The position numbers and the translations under genes are program-made. A DNA stretch of 64,000 nt. Origin: Parapusillimonas sp013416435. Its GTDB lineage: Bacteria; Pseudomonadota; Gammaproteobacteria; Burkholderiales; Burkholderiaceae_B. The stretch is taken from the NCBI RefSeq assembly GCF_052180245.1, contig NZ_CP197474.1, forward strand, positions 1,364,001-1,428,000, in the 5' to 3' direction. Shown piece after piece: positions 43,858 through 52,985 of the stretch (its first letter is position 1; every line of letters starts with the position of its first letter). Under the pieces are notes generated by a model. That model saw only the letters and a program-made list of their open reading frames with translations. It did no database searches and was not told where the DNA came from.

Positions 43858-46800
43858 TTAGATCTGTACTTTGTGGCCCTGTTGAACCTCTGCGAGCAGG
43901 GTTTTGCGCAAGGCGTCCAGGTAGTTGTCGATATCGTTTTCACTGGCCAGCCAGGCCTTGGGGTAGTCAGGCTTCAGGCTGCGGGCCGGAACGATTTTTG
44001 GGGCAGGTGCCGGTGGCTGAGGGTCGCCGGGTGTCGCGTCGTTGCCATTATTGGTATGGCCAGCGGGCACCGGTTCGGGTTCCCGGGCCTGCAGCGCCAG
44101 GGCTGCGGTTCTTGTCAGCAGCGTGGCGTAACCCTGCTCCTCGAAAGTGTGCAGGCGGTCGTTGAGGGCTGCGATCAGGGATTCCTGACTGACGTACTGA
44201 TGCAATTCCTGGAAGGGTTGATCAAGCTCGGCTTGTCGCTGAGTGGGTAGTGCCTGGTATTCGTCCATACCCTGCAGGCGGGTTTGCAGGCCGTTCAGCT
44301 TGGCCAGCGCCTGTTGGGTGGCGTGCTGTACGGCCGCGGTGACTTCAGCCCGTAGGGCATCCACCAGTGCCTTGAGTTGCTGCATGCGGTTGCTGCGGTA
44401 GCACTTTGGGTCGTCCAAAATGGCCTGGATCTGTATTTGCGTATCGCTTTGCAGGTAGTGGAAGTTGCTTTCCTGGGTTTTCAGCAGCGTGCTGGCTTCC
44501 AGGTAGATGTCTTTCTGCGAACCCCTCATAAAGGTGAGTATGGGGTCGAGGACGTCTTCCTTCTGATTCAGCAGTTTGTCTTCTTCCTTGCGCAGCTCTG
44601 TCAGCCACCAGGTGTAAGGTTTGGCGGCCAACTCCAACAAGGTCTGATGCACAGGCTGCAGATTTTCCAGGAAAGGGAAGCGGTCTACTTGGCTGAACAA
44701 GGGTTTGATTTCACCCGCCAGCCGCTGGGCGTTGGCCGATGTTTCCCGACCCAGCGCTTTGGCTTCGCTGCTGCTGGGTGGACCGAAGAACTCTTCATGG
44801 AATTCTTTCAGGGCCCGGACCTGCGATGCGCTGAATTCAATTTGCGGCTCCAGCACCAGTTGCCCATGGATGCTGGTGTTGCGCAGGGCCTGTTCCAGTG
44901 CATCGATTTCCAGCAGGTTGCTGTCGTTGCGGGCTTCCAGTTTGCCGCGAGCCCAAAGGTTGGCTGTCAGGCACAGAATGGCGGCGTAATACCAGCCGTA
45001 GGGCTTGCGCTCGAACCGTTCCAGCACGCTTTTGAGCGTGGTACGAACGCCTTCACGCTGATTGCCGTGAATAAAGGCCAGAATTTCTTGCTCGGATTCA
45101 GGCAAGGTGGCGGCGTCATTACCCACTATGCCGTCAGTGGTCAGGTCCAGGCAGCGGCGGATATCGTTCTCGGTGTAATTGACCCCGCGCAGCATCGACA
45201 GATTGGGGTAGACCCGTGTCACCAGCTCATGGAAGCCACGGGTCATGCGGGTAACGGGCTCATCGGAAGTGACTTCTACGTCGGCACCTGCAATCATCAG
45301 CCTGGCAGAGCCGATCAGCTCATGGATCAGCAGGCGGATGCGATCTTCACGTTGCTGGTTCTGGTGGCCCTTGTCGTACAGAATGCGCTTGGTGGTTTCA
45401 TTTTGGGTGATGGAAATGTTCTGGCGGATGTAGCGTTCCGTCTTCTTGTACATCAGCAGTTCGCGCATCAACTGCTCGTCGGGTTGCATGATGACAAACA
45501 GCGCTTCCATCTGGTAGGCCGAGGCAGTGCGCAGCATTTGCTCGCTTTCTACATGCTCATGGAATGGGCTGATGATATGGATGCTCAGTTCGTGGTCGCG
45601 GCCATGCAAGCGGTCATCCAGGCGTCGGGCAAAGGAATAGTCTTGTCCCTGGTTCGCAGAGGTGCCGAGGTTCACGCGGATCTTGCGCTGCCCCAGCACC
45701 TGGTCAAATACAACCTTCTGGAGCTCTTCAGCAACGTCGGTGGTATCGACATCGGTATTCTTGATTTCCTGCTCGATGTCTTTTTCTTCATCGCTCAGGA
45801 ATTCGTACAGCTCGCCGTTACGCTGGATGTAGGTCTGGCTTTCCAGCAGGTTCAGGGCTTCTTCCACGCGGCGGCGCAAGGCGGGCAAGTCTTGCTCAAA
45901 GCCTTCCAGCATCAGTACGCACAGGTTGCGCAGCGAAGGCTTGAACTCCTTCACATATTTCACCAGGAACAGGGCCTTCAGCAGCCGAACTGCGAACTCA
46001 TCGCCAAGGTGTTGTTCGGCTTGCAGGATGGCACGCTGGATATTGGACTTGAGCGCAGTGCGAATGCCTTCAAACATTCGATCGAATGTCGCTAACTGGC
46101 CAACATCATGCTCACGGATCTGTATGACCACTTGCTGGAAGACGCCCAGCATGGAGCGTTCACCCACGGAGCTGTGCTTGCCCTCGAAGGCGTTTTGCTT
46201 TGAGAGGTTCTGGATGGATGCCTGGAACAGCGCGAACTGGTAGGGGATGAAGGGGTAGCTGTTGACGAAGTGCTCTTGGTCGCGGAAGTTCTGATAGTGC
46301 TGGCTGCCATCTACGAAATCGAACAGAGTTTTGAAGTTGTTCGACTGTGCAAGGTAAATCTGCGCCAATTGGGTGGTGCCGGCTTCCGTTTTGGCCAGCA
46401 GGCGCTTCTGGATGACTTCGGCAACGTCCTGGGATGTCAACTTCATGCGATTGGCAAAGCGTGCCTGAATCTTGGTGAAGTCGTTTTCCTGCCGCTTGCT
46501 CATCTCGCCCAGCACCGTGCTCATGTCTTCTTGCGCGGTAACGATGATCCAAGCACGGCCCCGGCATTTCGTTGCCAGGCTTTCTGCAATAGTTTGCAGA
46601 TTGGTCATCAGCTTGGTGTTCTCGGCGATGTACTGGCCGACCTCGTCCACAAAGAAGTTCAGGCGGAAATTCGGCCCTTGCTTGTCAACCCAGTGGCGTA
46701 CTTGTTCGGCGAAGTCTTCGATGGACACCCGATATTGAGCGCGGTATTTGTCCAGAATGCCCAGGGCTTGGTCGGCTTCGCTGTGTGTGGCCTGAGCGTA

Positions 46801-47433
46801 GGCCTGGGCAATGTTGCGGCTTTCGAGCAGGGCCTGTTCGCGTCCCTTCTGCCAGGGCTTACCCGCTACCGTTTCATAGGCCTGCCTGAAGGCATCGTAT
46901 TGGCCACGACTATCCAGATCGCGTTCGAATTGGGCGATATGGCCTTGATTGCCGTAATAGCCGCACATTTCATCAAAGACTTTCACGAACACCGACAGCA
47001 GGGCGTCAATTTCAGTTTTGCTGATGATGGCGGCTTTCTGGTCGATGTTGAACAGTATGCTTTTCGATGGAACGGCGACAGCCTTCTTCAGGTCTGCGCG
47101 TAGCATTTCGTTGTTGCCACACTTGGGCAAGAACAAGTCCAAGGTGTTGGCGCCATCAATGGAGCGGTTCTCCAACAGCAGGGCCAGCAATTTCAGCAGG
47201 TGCGACTTACCTGAGCCGAAGAAGCCCGATATCCACACGCCATTGGCATGGGTGTAATTGTTGTAGGCGGCCAGGAGCTCATCCAGGCGTTTTTCGATCT
47301 CATTGGTGAGGACGTATTCCTCGATTTCGAGGCGAAGGCTGGCTTCATCGTCGGCCTTGATGACTCCTTCGATGGGGCGGTCGACCGGTTTGCTGAAAAT
47401 AGACTTCAAGTGCATGCCGCTTTCCTCGTTCAT
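43858..47433 (-). CDS. brxC: BREX ATPase BrxC
   Basis: 1191 residues, the normal size. Walker A GFFGSGKSHLLKLLALLLENR at about 70-90 and an early VDRPIEGVIKADDEASLRLEIEEYVLT match BrxC (DUF499-like P-loop). RGRAWIIVTAQEDMSTVLG is the Walker B region. BrxC is needed for both modification and exclusion in type I BREX. The start overlaps the brxB stop by 4 bases. The C-terminal third is Gln/Leu-rich and likely coiled coil. Confidence 0.93.
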   Translation of the reverse strand: MNEESGMHLKSIFSKPVDRPIEGVIKADDEASLRLEIEEYVLTNEIEKRLDELLAAYNNYTHANGVWISGFFGSGKSHLLKLLALLLENRSIDGANTLDLFLPKCGNNEMLRADLKKAVAVPSKSILFNIDQKAAIISKTEIDALLSVFVKVFDEMCGYYGNQGHIAQFERDLDSRGQYDAFRQAYETVAGKPWQKGREQALLESRNIAQAYAQATHSEADQALGILDKYRAQYRVSIEDFAEQVRHWVDKQGPNFRLNFFVDEVGQYIAENTKLMTNLQTIAESLATKCRGRAWIIVTAQEDMSTVLGEMSKRQENDFTKIQARFANRMKLTSQDVAEVIQKRLLAKTEAGTTQLAQIYLAQSNNFKTLFDFVDGSQHYQNFRDQEHFVNSYPFIPYQFALFQASIQNLSKQNAFEGKHSSVGERSMLGVFQQVVIQIREHDVGQLATFDRMFEGIRTALKSNIQRAILQAEQHLGDEFAVRLLKALFLVKYVKEFKPSLRNLCVLMLEGFEQDLPALRRRVEEALNLLESQTYIQRNGELYEFLSDEEKDIEQEIKNTDVDTTDVAEELQKVVFDQVLGQRKIRVNLGTSANQGQDYSFARRLDDRLHGRDHELSIHIISPFHEHVESEQMLRTASAYQMEALFVIMQPDEQLMRELLMYKKTERYIRQNISITQNETTKRILYDKGHQNQQREDRIRLLIHELIGSARLMIAGADVEVTSDEPVTRMTRGFHELVTRVYPNLSMLRGVNYTENDIRRCLDLTTDGIVGNDAATLPESEQEILAFIHGNQREGVRTTLKSVLERFERKPYGWYYAAILCLTANLWARGKLEARNDSNLLEIDALEQALRNTSIHGQLVLEPQIEFSASQVRALKEFHEEFFGPPSSSEAKALGRETSANAQRLAGEIKPLFSQVDRFPFLENLQPVHQTLLELAAKPYTWWLTELRKEEDKLLNQKEDVLDPILTFMRGSQKDIYLEASTLLKTQESNFHYLQSDTQIQIQAILDDPKCYRSNRMQQLKALVDALRAEVTAAVQHATQQALAKLNGLQTRLQGMDEYQALPTQRQAELDQPFQELHQYVSQESLIAALNDRLHTFEEQGYATLLTRTAALALQAREPEPVPAGHTNNGNDATPGDPQPPAPAPKIVPARSLKPDYPKAWLASENDIDNYLDALRKTLLAEVQQGHKVQI

Positions 47434-48041
47434 GCTTCGCAGTGATAGATATTGAAGGCCCGGTAATACTTGTCGTCATGCAGGCGCCCGAACAGATCCA
47501 GCGAGGCGCCGGAGAGCTGCGACTGGGTATACAACCCCGGGAAAAACATGACAGTGGGCTTCTCTTTGGCTGTACTTTGCAGATTGTTCAGCACGTTGTG
47601 TGAACGGATATAGGGGAAGACTTCGCCTACCCCGGATATAAACAGGACGTCGAATGTGTGCGTGGACAGCCGCTCGGCAATGGCAGGCACCAGATGGCTT
47701 TCCGGGTCCAGCACGCCTTGGAGTAATTCCTTGAGCTCATCCCTGCTGACCGTAGGTTCAATGGCGAGCACCTGCTCCCAGATGCCACGCGCCTGTAAAA
47801 GCTCAATGGCCAGGTCGTAGAGATTGATCTCCAGCACCTGCACGCCTTTCTGTTCCAGATGCTGGATCAGCTGCCGACGCAGGCGATCCATTGCAACGGC
47901 TTCCTCTGGTTGGTAAGGGCAGATGAAGAAGGGAACCTCATTGCCCAGGCCCTGTTTCTGGAGAAAACGCTGCCCCGACATGACCGCACAGAGATGGTCA
48001 AAGCGTTCTTTGATAGGGCGGCGAGAAAGATCATGGGGCAT
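47430..48041 (-). CDS. brxB: BREX protein BrxB (DUF1788)
   Basis: 203 residues. The DUF1788 signature is visible: RFLQKQGLGNEVPFFICPYQPEEAVAMDRL near the N-terminus and LFISGVGEVFPYIRSHNVLNNLQ...PTVMFFPGLY at about 140-175. BrxB is a small partner of BrxC, required for BREX. It starts 2 bases after brxA ends and overlaps brxC by 4. Confidence 0.92.
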   Translation of the reverse strand: MPHDLSRRPIKERFDHLCAVMSGQRFLQKQGLGNEVPFFICPYQPEEAVAMDRLRRQLIQHLEQKGVQVLEINLYDLAIELLQARGIWEQVLAIEPTVSRDELKELLQGVLDPESHLVPAIAERLSTHTFDVLFISGVGEVFPYIRSHNVLNNLQSTAKEKPTVMFFPGLYTQSQLSGASLDLFGRLHDDKYYRAFNIYHCEA

Positions 48042-48043
48042 GG

Positions 48044-48664
48044 TCAGGTCTTGGTCAGGGTGGCGAGAGTAGGGAAGTACAGAGCCTCTTCGGGTTGGCC
48101 CTGTTGAAGCAATTGCGCAAACTGGGGGCTGAATTGAACGGCCTGAATGGTGTGTTGGGCCGACAGCAGTCCAGCTTCACGCATCAAGCGGAACAACACT
48201 TGGCCCAGCTTGTAGTGGGAGTAGGCGCTGACACTATCGAGTTCCGGATGCCATTGGGCTTTGCGATTGAAGAATGCGTCGTACTCTTCAACGGGCAGCT
48301 CGACTTTCAACGATAAATATCGCTCACGCAGCACTTCCGTGGCGAACTCGGCAATAAACGGGTAGCCGCGACAGAGCGCCAACCAAAGGATCAGGGCCTG
48401 ATCTGGCTGCGGGGCTTGTGTCAGAAACTCAAGTTCTGCCTGATTAAGCTGACTTAGCCGGAAGATCAGTTCTCGCAACCGACGCTGCGCCGTACTTTGG
48501 GTTCTGGTTTGAAGCAAGTTCTGCGAGATGGCGTCGGCGCGCACTTGGTCCCAATCGCGCAGCGCTAAATAGCGCTGCGCCAGCAGCGTCGAGTCATAAA
48601 TACATAGCCCTACCGTTCTGAATGATGTGCGGTAAGCAACGGGCGGGGTGTTGGCTTGGCTCAT
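48044..48664 (-). CDS. brxA: BREX protein BrxA (DUF1819)
   Basis: 206 residues, matching BrxA by its helical pattern: SFRTVGLCIYDSTLLAQRYLALRDWDQVRADAISQNLLQTRTQSTAQRRLREL, followed by LILWLALCRGYPFIAEFATEVLRERYL. BrxA is a NusB-like helical DNA-binding protein. The start overlaps the stop of the HTH gene by 4 bases. Confidence 0.92.
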   Translation of the reverse strand: MSQANTPPVAYRTSFRTVGLCIYDSTLLAQRYLALRDWDQVRADAISQNLLQTRTQSTAQRRLRELIFRLSQLNQAELEFLTQAPQPDQALILWLALCRGYPFIAEFATEVLRERYLSLKVELPVEEYDAFFNRKAQWHPELDSVSAYSHYKLGQVLFRLMREAGLLSAQHTIQAVQFSPQFAQLLQQGQPEEALYFPTLATLTKT

Positions 48665-48855
48665 TCGCGATGCTCGGCAGCGCCGCCCGCCTTGACCCAG
48701 GCGTCGACCTCATCACGCCGGAACTTCCAGAGCCGCCCCATGCGATGAGCGGGCATGGAGTGCTTATCGATCCACTTGTACACGGTGTCATTGCTGACTC
48801 CGAGATATTTGCAAATGTCGCGGATAGACAGCCAGCGGTCTTCGAGTTCGGTCAT
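48661..48855 (-). CDS. Excisionase-like HTH protein heading the BREX operon
   Basis: 64 residues from the ATG at 48855 (MTELEDRWLSIRDICKYLGVSNDTVYKWIDKHSM). A TTG at 48882 is possible. It is a MerR/Xis-type winged helix (DNA-binding helix DTVYKWI, wing GRLWKFRRDEVDAWVKAGG). Its stop overlaps brxA, so it is co-translated with BREX. It may autoregulate the operon; it is not the WYL-type BrxR seen in other BREX loci. Confidence 0.8.
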   Translation of the reverse strand: MTELEDRWLSIRDICKYLGVSNDTVYKWIDKHSMPAHRMGRLWKFRRDEVDAWVKAGGAAEHRE

Positions 48856-49151
48856 GGGGGTTGTGTGGATTAGCAGGGTCAACGCAAGAGCAGGACGGAA
48901 TTGTCCATGCGGGCTTGTAACAATATCTTAACGACGGAAGGATGTCAAACGATCTTTGCCGATTTAAGCCGAAGATTATGGGTGTTTTGACTGAATCTCA
49001 GTTCGTATCTCAACTCGTTGGATTTATATTTCGCGCGCTTTCTGGGAAAACGCCTATCTTTGACTTTTTCATGCAAAAACATCTACAGGGTCTGCGGTTG
49101 TACACACATATCTATACGACATGTGAATAACTTTTTAGAAGCAAATTTCGC
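48856..49151. promoter_or_regulatory. Divergent promoter region of BREX and the 49152 gene
   Basis: 296 AT-rich bases without a gene between the divergent BREX operon and the 206-aa gene. The promoters of both must lie here. No -10/-35 pair or operator could be named with confidence, and the ACTTTAGATTTAA palindrome found further right is absent. Confidence 0.4.
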
Positions 49152-49772
49152 ATGTCAATTATCCTCCGTAGAAACAAACACACCGCCCGCATCATGCGCC
49201 AGCAATATGTCCGCAAAGGCGCGCAGGGCAACCAGCACGGATACGTCAGGACCATTCCCTTGGCGACAATCTCGTTGTCTGCAGTAGAGGTTCCTGGCGA
49301 AATCGCAGAACTTTTGTCGACAAAAGAGCTTGCCCATCTCGAAAAATCCATTATTTTCCCGGCGCGAAACGAAGCTGAGCGTAAGAAGAAGGAGCAGGAA
49401 GCGCGCGAATGCGATCCCAACTGGCGGGTGACAGAAGCTATTAATTTCTTACAGGAGGCGGGCCGACGGGCTCAACTGGTTGCCGTCGACCCGCGACTGC
49501 TCGAAGGGCTGCATGAAACTGTCGCCGCGCTCGGACCTGCGGTTATTGAGAACCTCGACCCTCTGGATGCGGTCAGTGCTTCGGTGCGGGCGGCAATATC
49601 AGCAGTTGAACAAGGCAGGTATGGGCGAAATCAGGGGCCTGTGCGTAAAGATGCGATAGCAGCGAAAAAATGGGCGGAACTACGAGCTCTTGTGCTTGAG
49701 CGCCCCGACAGCTTGGTCGCCGCGTTGCAAGATGCGGGCTGGGTCGCCACGCGTGACCGCAGGAGTCGTTAA
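49152..49772 (+). CDS. Unknown 206-aa basic protein
   Basis: 206 residues with a basic N-terminus (MSIILRRNKHTARIMRQQYVRKGAQGNQHGYV) and a Glu/Arg-rich helical middle (HLEKSIIFPARNEAERKKKEQEARE). The C-terminal half is Ala-rich and helical. It is divergent from BREX. Not recognised; DNA-binding or a partition/replication accessory role would fit its island context but nothing shows it. Confidence 0.6.
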   Translation: MSIILRRNKHTARIMRQQYVRKGAQGNQHGYVRTIPLATISLSAVEVPGEIAELLSTKELAHLEKSIIFPARNEAERKKKEQEARECDPNWRVTEAINFLQEAGRRAQLVAVDPRLLEGLHETVAALGPAVIENLDPLDAVSASVRAAISAVEQGRYGRNQGPVRKDAIAAKKWAELRALVLERPDSLVAALQDAGWVATRDRRSR

Positions 49773-49801
49773 ATTTAAAGTGATCCTGACTTTAGATTTA
49801 A
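49769..49801. promoter_or_regulatory. Palindromic operator candidate A
   Basis: TTAAATTTAAAGT - GATCCTG - ACTTTAGATTTAA: 13-bp arms (12 of 13 matching in reverse complement) with a 7-base spacer. It lies 69 bp upstream of the 49870 gene. The same element precedes the paralogous gene at 51947 (site B). Confidence 0.65.
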
Positions 49802-49869
49802 CGCGCAGTTGCTTTATTGAGTACGAGCCCGCGCTTTTGCGGGTTTCGTCTCAACTAAAAAGGAACAGA

Positions 49870-50667
49870 ATGATGTTTGACTGCACCACAAATCCACAAA
49901 AACATGATGACCATGAATGTGACTTCTCCGATGATGAAATTGAGCTGTTTCAGTACCATTTTCCGCTTGTGCATCGGATACTTTCAATCGAACAGGCCGT
50001 GGGCGAAAATCCGAACTATTCAGGGCTCATTAACCTACTTGAAAGCCACTGCGCCGCATCTGAAATCACCGGCTTGGCGCTTACTTGGAGTACTGAGCAA
50101 TTGGGTGAGTCGTACTTGTGCGATATCGGCCGTACCGCCTTGGTTTTGCGACTGCCTGTAGAACTGGAGCCTCATCTTTCGGTATTCATGAATGTTATAC
50201 CGAGTGACATCAATATTTTCAGTCTTGACCTTCTGCGCTCCGTTTCAGTCTGGTCTTGGTGGGTACCGGGTGGCGCTCAGGTGTGTGTTCGAGCTGATAC
50301 AGTGCAAGATGCTCTGAAGGACTTCCCGCTCAGACGTGAAGTGCTTGAGACCGAGATTGCTGTGCGGCGTTATCCAGGGCCGCTTATTCGCCCGTTTCTG
50401 CCTTTGCTGGTGGTCGCGGGCAACTCATTGGCACTCGGCGGGATGGCAGTATCGAAACACTGGAACGAGCGTTTTCGCCTTAGACAAAGCTTAAGTGGTT
50501 GCAATTGGAATCCGTATCGAACGTTTGACGATGAGAAACTGAACGAGGCAGAGAAATTTGCTCAGGAACACGGCACGATGCCTTTTTACGGTAAGCTCTG
50601 GAGCGATTCTGAAGATATGTCTCCGAGGATTTTGCTGCCGTATTTAGTTCCAGGGAACGACGACTGA
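49870..50667 (+). CDS. Unknown family protein, copy 1 of paralogue pair A
   Basis: 265 residues from MMFDCTTNPQKHDDHE (AGGAA 5 bases upstream). Acidic N-terminus, then IGRTALVLRLPVELEPHLSVFMNV, LLVVAGNSLALGGMAVSKHWNERFRL and a C-terminal YGKLWSDSEDMSPRILLPYLVPG. The same three blocks occur in the 51249-51947 product, so the two are paralogues of one unrecognised soluble family. Both genes have the palindromic operator upstream. Function unknown. Confidence 0.65.
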   Translation: MMFDCTTNPQKHDDHECDFSDDEIELFQYHFPLVHRILSIEQAVGENPNYSGLINLLESHCAASEITGLALTWSTEQLGESYLCDIGRTALVLRLPVELEPHLSVFMNVIPSDINIFSLDLLRSVSVWSWWVPGGAQVCVRADTVQDALKDFPLRREVLETEIAVRRYPGPLIRPFLPLLVVAGNSLALGGMAVSKHWNERFRLRQSLSGCNWNPYRTFDDEKLNEAEKFAQEHGTMPFYGKLWSDSEDMSPRILLPYLVPGNDD

Positions 50668-50681
50668 CGAATAAGGAAAAC

Positions 50682-50711
50682 CCCTTCATGATCTTCATGA
50701 AGGGCTTGTTT
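50682..50711 (+). terminator. Intrinsic terminator after the 49870 gene
   Basis: A 10-bp perfect stem CCCTTCATGA / TCATGAAGGG with a 3-base loop, followed by CTTGTTT. Confidence 0.7.
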
Positions 50712-50817
50712 GATCTCTGACCTAGAAATTACGCGTCCGCGCACTACGGCTGAAATCAAGCAGGCCTACAAGGAAGGGCGCTTTGATGAAATGACCGCGA
50801 AGCAATCCGGCATGTAG
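50710..50817 (+). CDS. Possible 35-aa peptide
   Basis: A TTG-initiated frame ISDLEITRPRTTAEIKQA then YKEGRFDEMTAKQSGM. The composition looks protein-like, resembling the tail of a longer accessory-gene product. A perfect 12-bp inverted repeat (AACAAACCCTCG, 50870-50881 with 50889-50900) follows. Remnant or small gene cannot be distinguished. Confidence 0.3.
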   Translation: MISDLEITRPRTTAEIKQAYKEGRFDEMTAKQSGM

Positions 50818-51017
50818 TGCCCCACCTTTTCAGAAAAAGAAAATGGCATGTTAGATCATTGAGGCTGCTAACAAACCCTCGCGTAAGTCGAGGGTTTGTT
50901 CATGTGGGTGGCTGGCTAAGAACTGACCGCCTATAGTCCAGGAGGGCGTCTGACGGTGAGCAGCCATGGCTTCTGGTGCCACACATCCGTTCTCTGTAAT
51001 GAGGATGCCATACGATA

Positions 51018-51170
51018 ATGCCGCCGCATTGCAATCTCAGTCGGCGACACGTCCCTTTCGTTAAGTATGGGGATGGCAAGGGTGACACCTTGAGTGGACA
51101 GAGACCGCGACTAGTGTGGTTTCGTACGGCATTGAAAGAAGGAAAAACGGCTGCGGATCTTTTGGCTTGA
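51018..51170 (+). pseudogene. H-NS-family C-terminal DNA-binding domain fragment
   Basis: A 50-codon frame from ATG: HVPFVKYGDGKGDTLSGQ then RPRLVWFRTALKEGKTAADLLA. This matches the C-terminal DNA-binding motif of beta-proteobacterial H-NS proteins (KYxDxKGxxWSGxGxxPxWLxxALxxGKxxxDF). The N-terminal oligomerisation domain is absent, so it is a fragment or a mini-protein. The rest of 50901-51248 holds nothing recognisable. Confidence 0.45.
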
Positions 51171-51248
51171 ACTCGGAAGGCCGATATCGTGCAGGTGGTG
51201 ACCCCGTTGCGATCTGGCAACGAGGTGCTGGCAGCTTCAGCTCAGCTT

Positions 51249-51947
51249 TTATGACCCGAGGTAAACCGGGATATGAATTGCCGGTATTGTGGCCTCACTT
51301 ACGCTCCAAAGTCGACCCGACCAAGGGCGCGGACCTTCCCGTTGTGCCAGGTCTATAGACTCTTGCCTAGTTTCTTCGTCCAGAAAATGCTCAGGTTGAT
51401 ATTGATACTTCGTATATCTCTCTAGACGCAAGGCTTCTTGCTTCCAGTCTCGCGCAGTGACTATCCCGCCCAGGCCGATGGAGTTGCCTGCCAACATGAC
51501 AATCGGCACCGGAACGCGGATGCGAGTGTCCGTTTCCCAATACTGGGGGCTGCACCATCCTATAACTGAGTTTACGGCGACTAGGTCTACCAAAACTTTC
51601 ACTGTGCCTTCTGGATACCAACGCAACACAGGGATGGCTTGTTTTAGGTCCAGTGTGGGCTCGTAGAACATCGTCGGCTGTACATTCAGCAGCTTTGGCA
51701 ACAGTGGTTCAAGCGCGTCGGGCAAAGCAAGCACCAGTGCGCAGCGACCCATGGTGTCCACCTTCAGGCCTTTGAGATATTCGGTGTTGATGAGCAGGCC
51801 TGCGCCTGTAGAGGCGGAGGAACCATGTTCGCTTAATAGTTCCAACACCTCGTCCAACGTGGGGCATTTACGGCAGGCGTCGTCGATGGAGGAAAAACAA
51901 TTGGCAAGAATGAGGTTGTGTTCTTCGGGAATGGATGTATTAGTCAT
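51249..51947 (-). CDS. Unknown family protein, copy 2 of paralogue pair A
   Basis: 232 residues. It shares with the 49870 product the blocks MGRCALVLALPDALEPLLPKLLNVQP, PIVMLAGNSIGLGGIVTARDWKQEALRL and RPWSGRLWSVSEATIPAIHIPVYLGS, so the two form a family whose role I do not recognise. Opposite orientation to copy 1. The palindromic operator (site B) lies 62 bp upstream of its start. Confidence 0.7.
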   Translation of the reverse strand: MTNTSIPEEHNLILANCFSSIDDACRKCPTLDEVLELLSEHGSSASTGAGLLINTEYLKGLKVDTMGRCALVLALPDALEPLLPKLLNVQPTMFYEPTLDLKQAIPVLRWYPEGTVKVLVDLVAVNSVIGWCSPQYWETDTRIRVPVPIVMLAGNSIGLGGIVTARDWKQEALRLERYTKYQYQPEHFLDEETRQESIDLAQREGPRPWSGRLWSVSEATIPAIHIPVYLGS

Positions 51948-52008
51948 GATTATTTCTCAGTTGTAGAGCGAGCGAAGTGCGGCTCTTACATAGTGAAGAC
52001 ATCGTGGC

Positions 52009-52042
52009 TTAGATCTAAAGTGATGTGAGACTTTAGATTTAA
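52009..52042. promoter_or_regulatory. Palindromic operator candidate B
   Basis: TTAGATCTAAAGT - GATGTGAG - ACTTTAGATTTAA, 13-bp arms with two mismatches and an 8-base spacer, upstream of the minus-strand gene starting at 51947. The right arm is identical to that of site A. Confidence 0.65.
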
Positions 52043-52092
52043 GCAAGCTCGGCATTGATCAGTGGTCGAGCTCATGCGGCAACGTGCGCCAC

Positions 52093-52943
52093 TCAATGTC
52101 CGTCAAAAACCGCCACCAACTCGTTCGCCTGACCGCGTGTCGTGGAATCTCGCGATATTGAGCGGTAGGCGGCTAGGCTGTGCAGTTGCGCGCTTGAGTA
52201 CAATGCGCGGGTCGCGGGTGTGTCGTGATTCGAGACCACGACCGTTACGCCTCTAGCCGCTAAAAGGCGAGCCATATCAGCAAGGCGGCGCTGATCAGCC
52301 CAGTTGAAACCTTGGGCCCCATAGCCGGTAAAACTGGCTGCTCGTTCAATGGGGCGTAAGGTGGGTCGCAATACACTAGGTCGCCAAGTTGCGTCCGCTG
52401 CATGACCGCTTCGAAATCGCCGCACTGCAGGTCCACACCGGCCAAGCGCTGGGCGACGGCACGCATAGCGTGTTCGGGCAGGATAGGGAGGGATTTCGGA
52501 TGCCCGTATGGCGTATTGCAGTGGCCCTTCTGATTCTCCCGATATAAGCCGTTATAGCCAAACTTGTTGATATACAAGAACAATGCGGTTCGTTCTTCAA
52601 CCTGCGTTTCCGGAGCGTTGTAGCGCGCTCGCAGCGTGGCATACGCATCGGCATTATGGTGCCGCGGGCTAAACAGGGCCGCGCAGCGTTCGATGAACGC
52701 GTCGGTGTCATCCCTTAGCGCCTGAAAGCATGCAATGAGCACCGGGTTCGAGTCTGCCAGCAGATATTCTGGATAATCCGTTGCCAAGAAAACGTTGCCG
52801 GCGCCGACAAAGGGCTCGATCAGGCGTTGCGCTGGCGGCAACAGCGGCAACAGTTGCCGCAAAAGGCGGCGTTTGCTTCCAGCCCATTTCAAGAATGAGG
52901 CTTGGGCGGAGGTGTTCGTCTGGGGTCGGGATGTCTGTTTCAT
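52093..52943 (-). pseudogene. Frameshifted Dam-type adenine methyltransferase
   Basis: The upstream frame (52943 down to about 52345) reads SFLKWAGSKRRLLRQLLPLL (AdoMet motif), INKFGYNGLYRENQKGHCNTPYG and the catalytic VYCDPPYAPLNEQ. The product then continues only in another frame as ASFTGYGAQGFNWADQRRLADMARLLAARGVTVVVSNHDTPATR, ending at 52093. A single-base indel near 52340-52350 thus breaks a Dam-family (GATC) orphan methylase. A sequencing error is the main alternative. Confidence 0.8.
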
Positions 52944-52985
52944 CCCTCGTGTAGCGAAGCAGCCGACGATGCCACTTTTCCCACG

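Noticed and set aside
44377..46095. 572-codon open frame antisense to brxC
   Set aside because: brxC is a clear full-length BREX protein; the antisense frame has no domain-like pattern or ribosome site.
50900..51220. 106-codon minus-strand frame
   Set aside because: Overlaps the H-NS-like fragment on the other strand and lacks a ribosome site or recognisable sequence.
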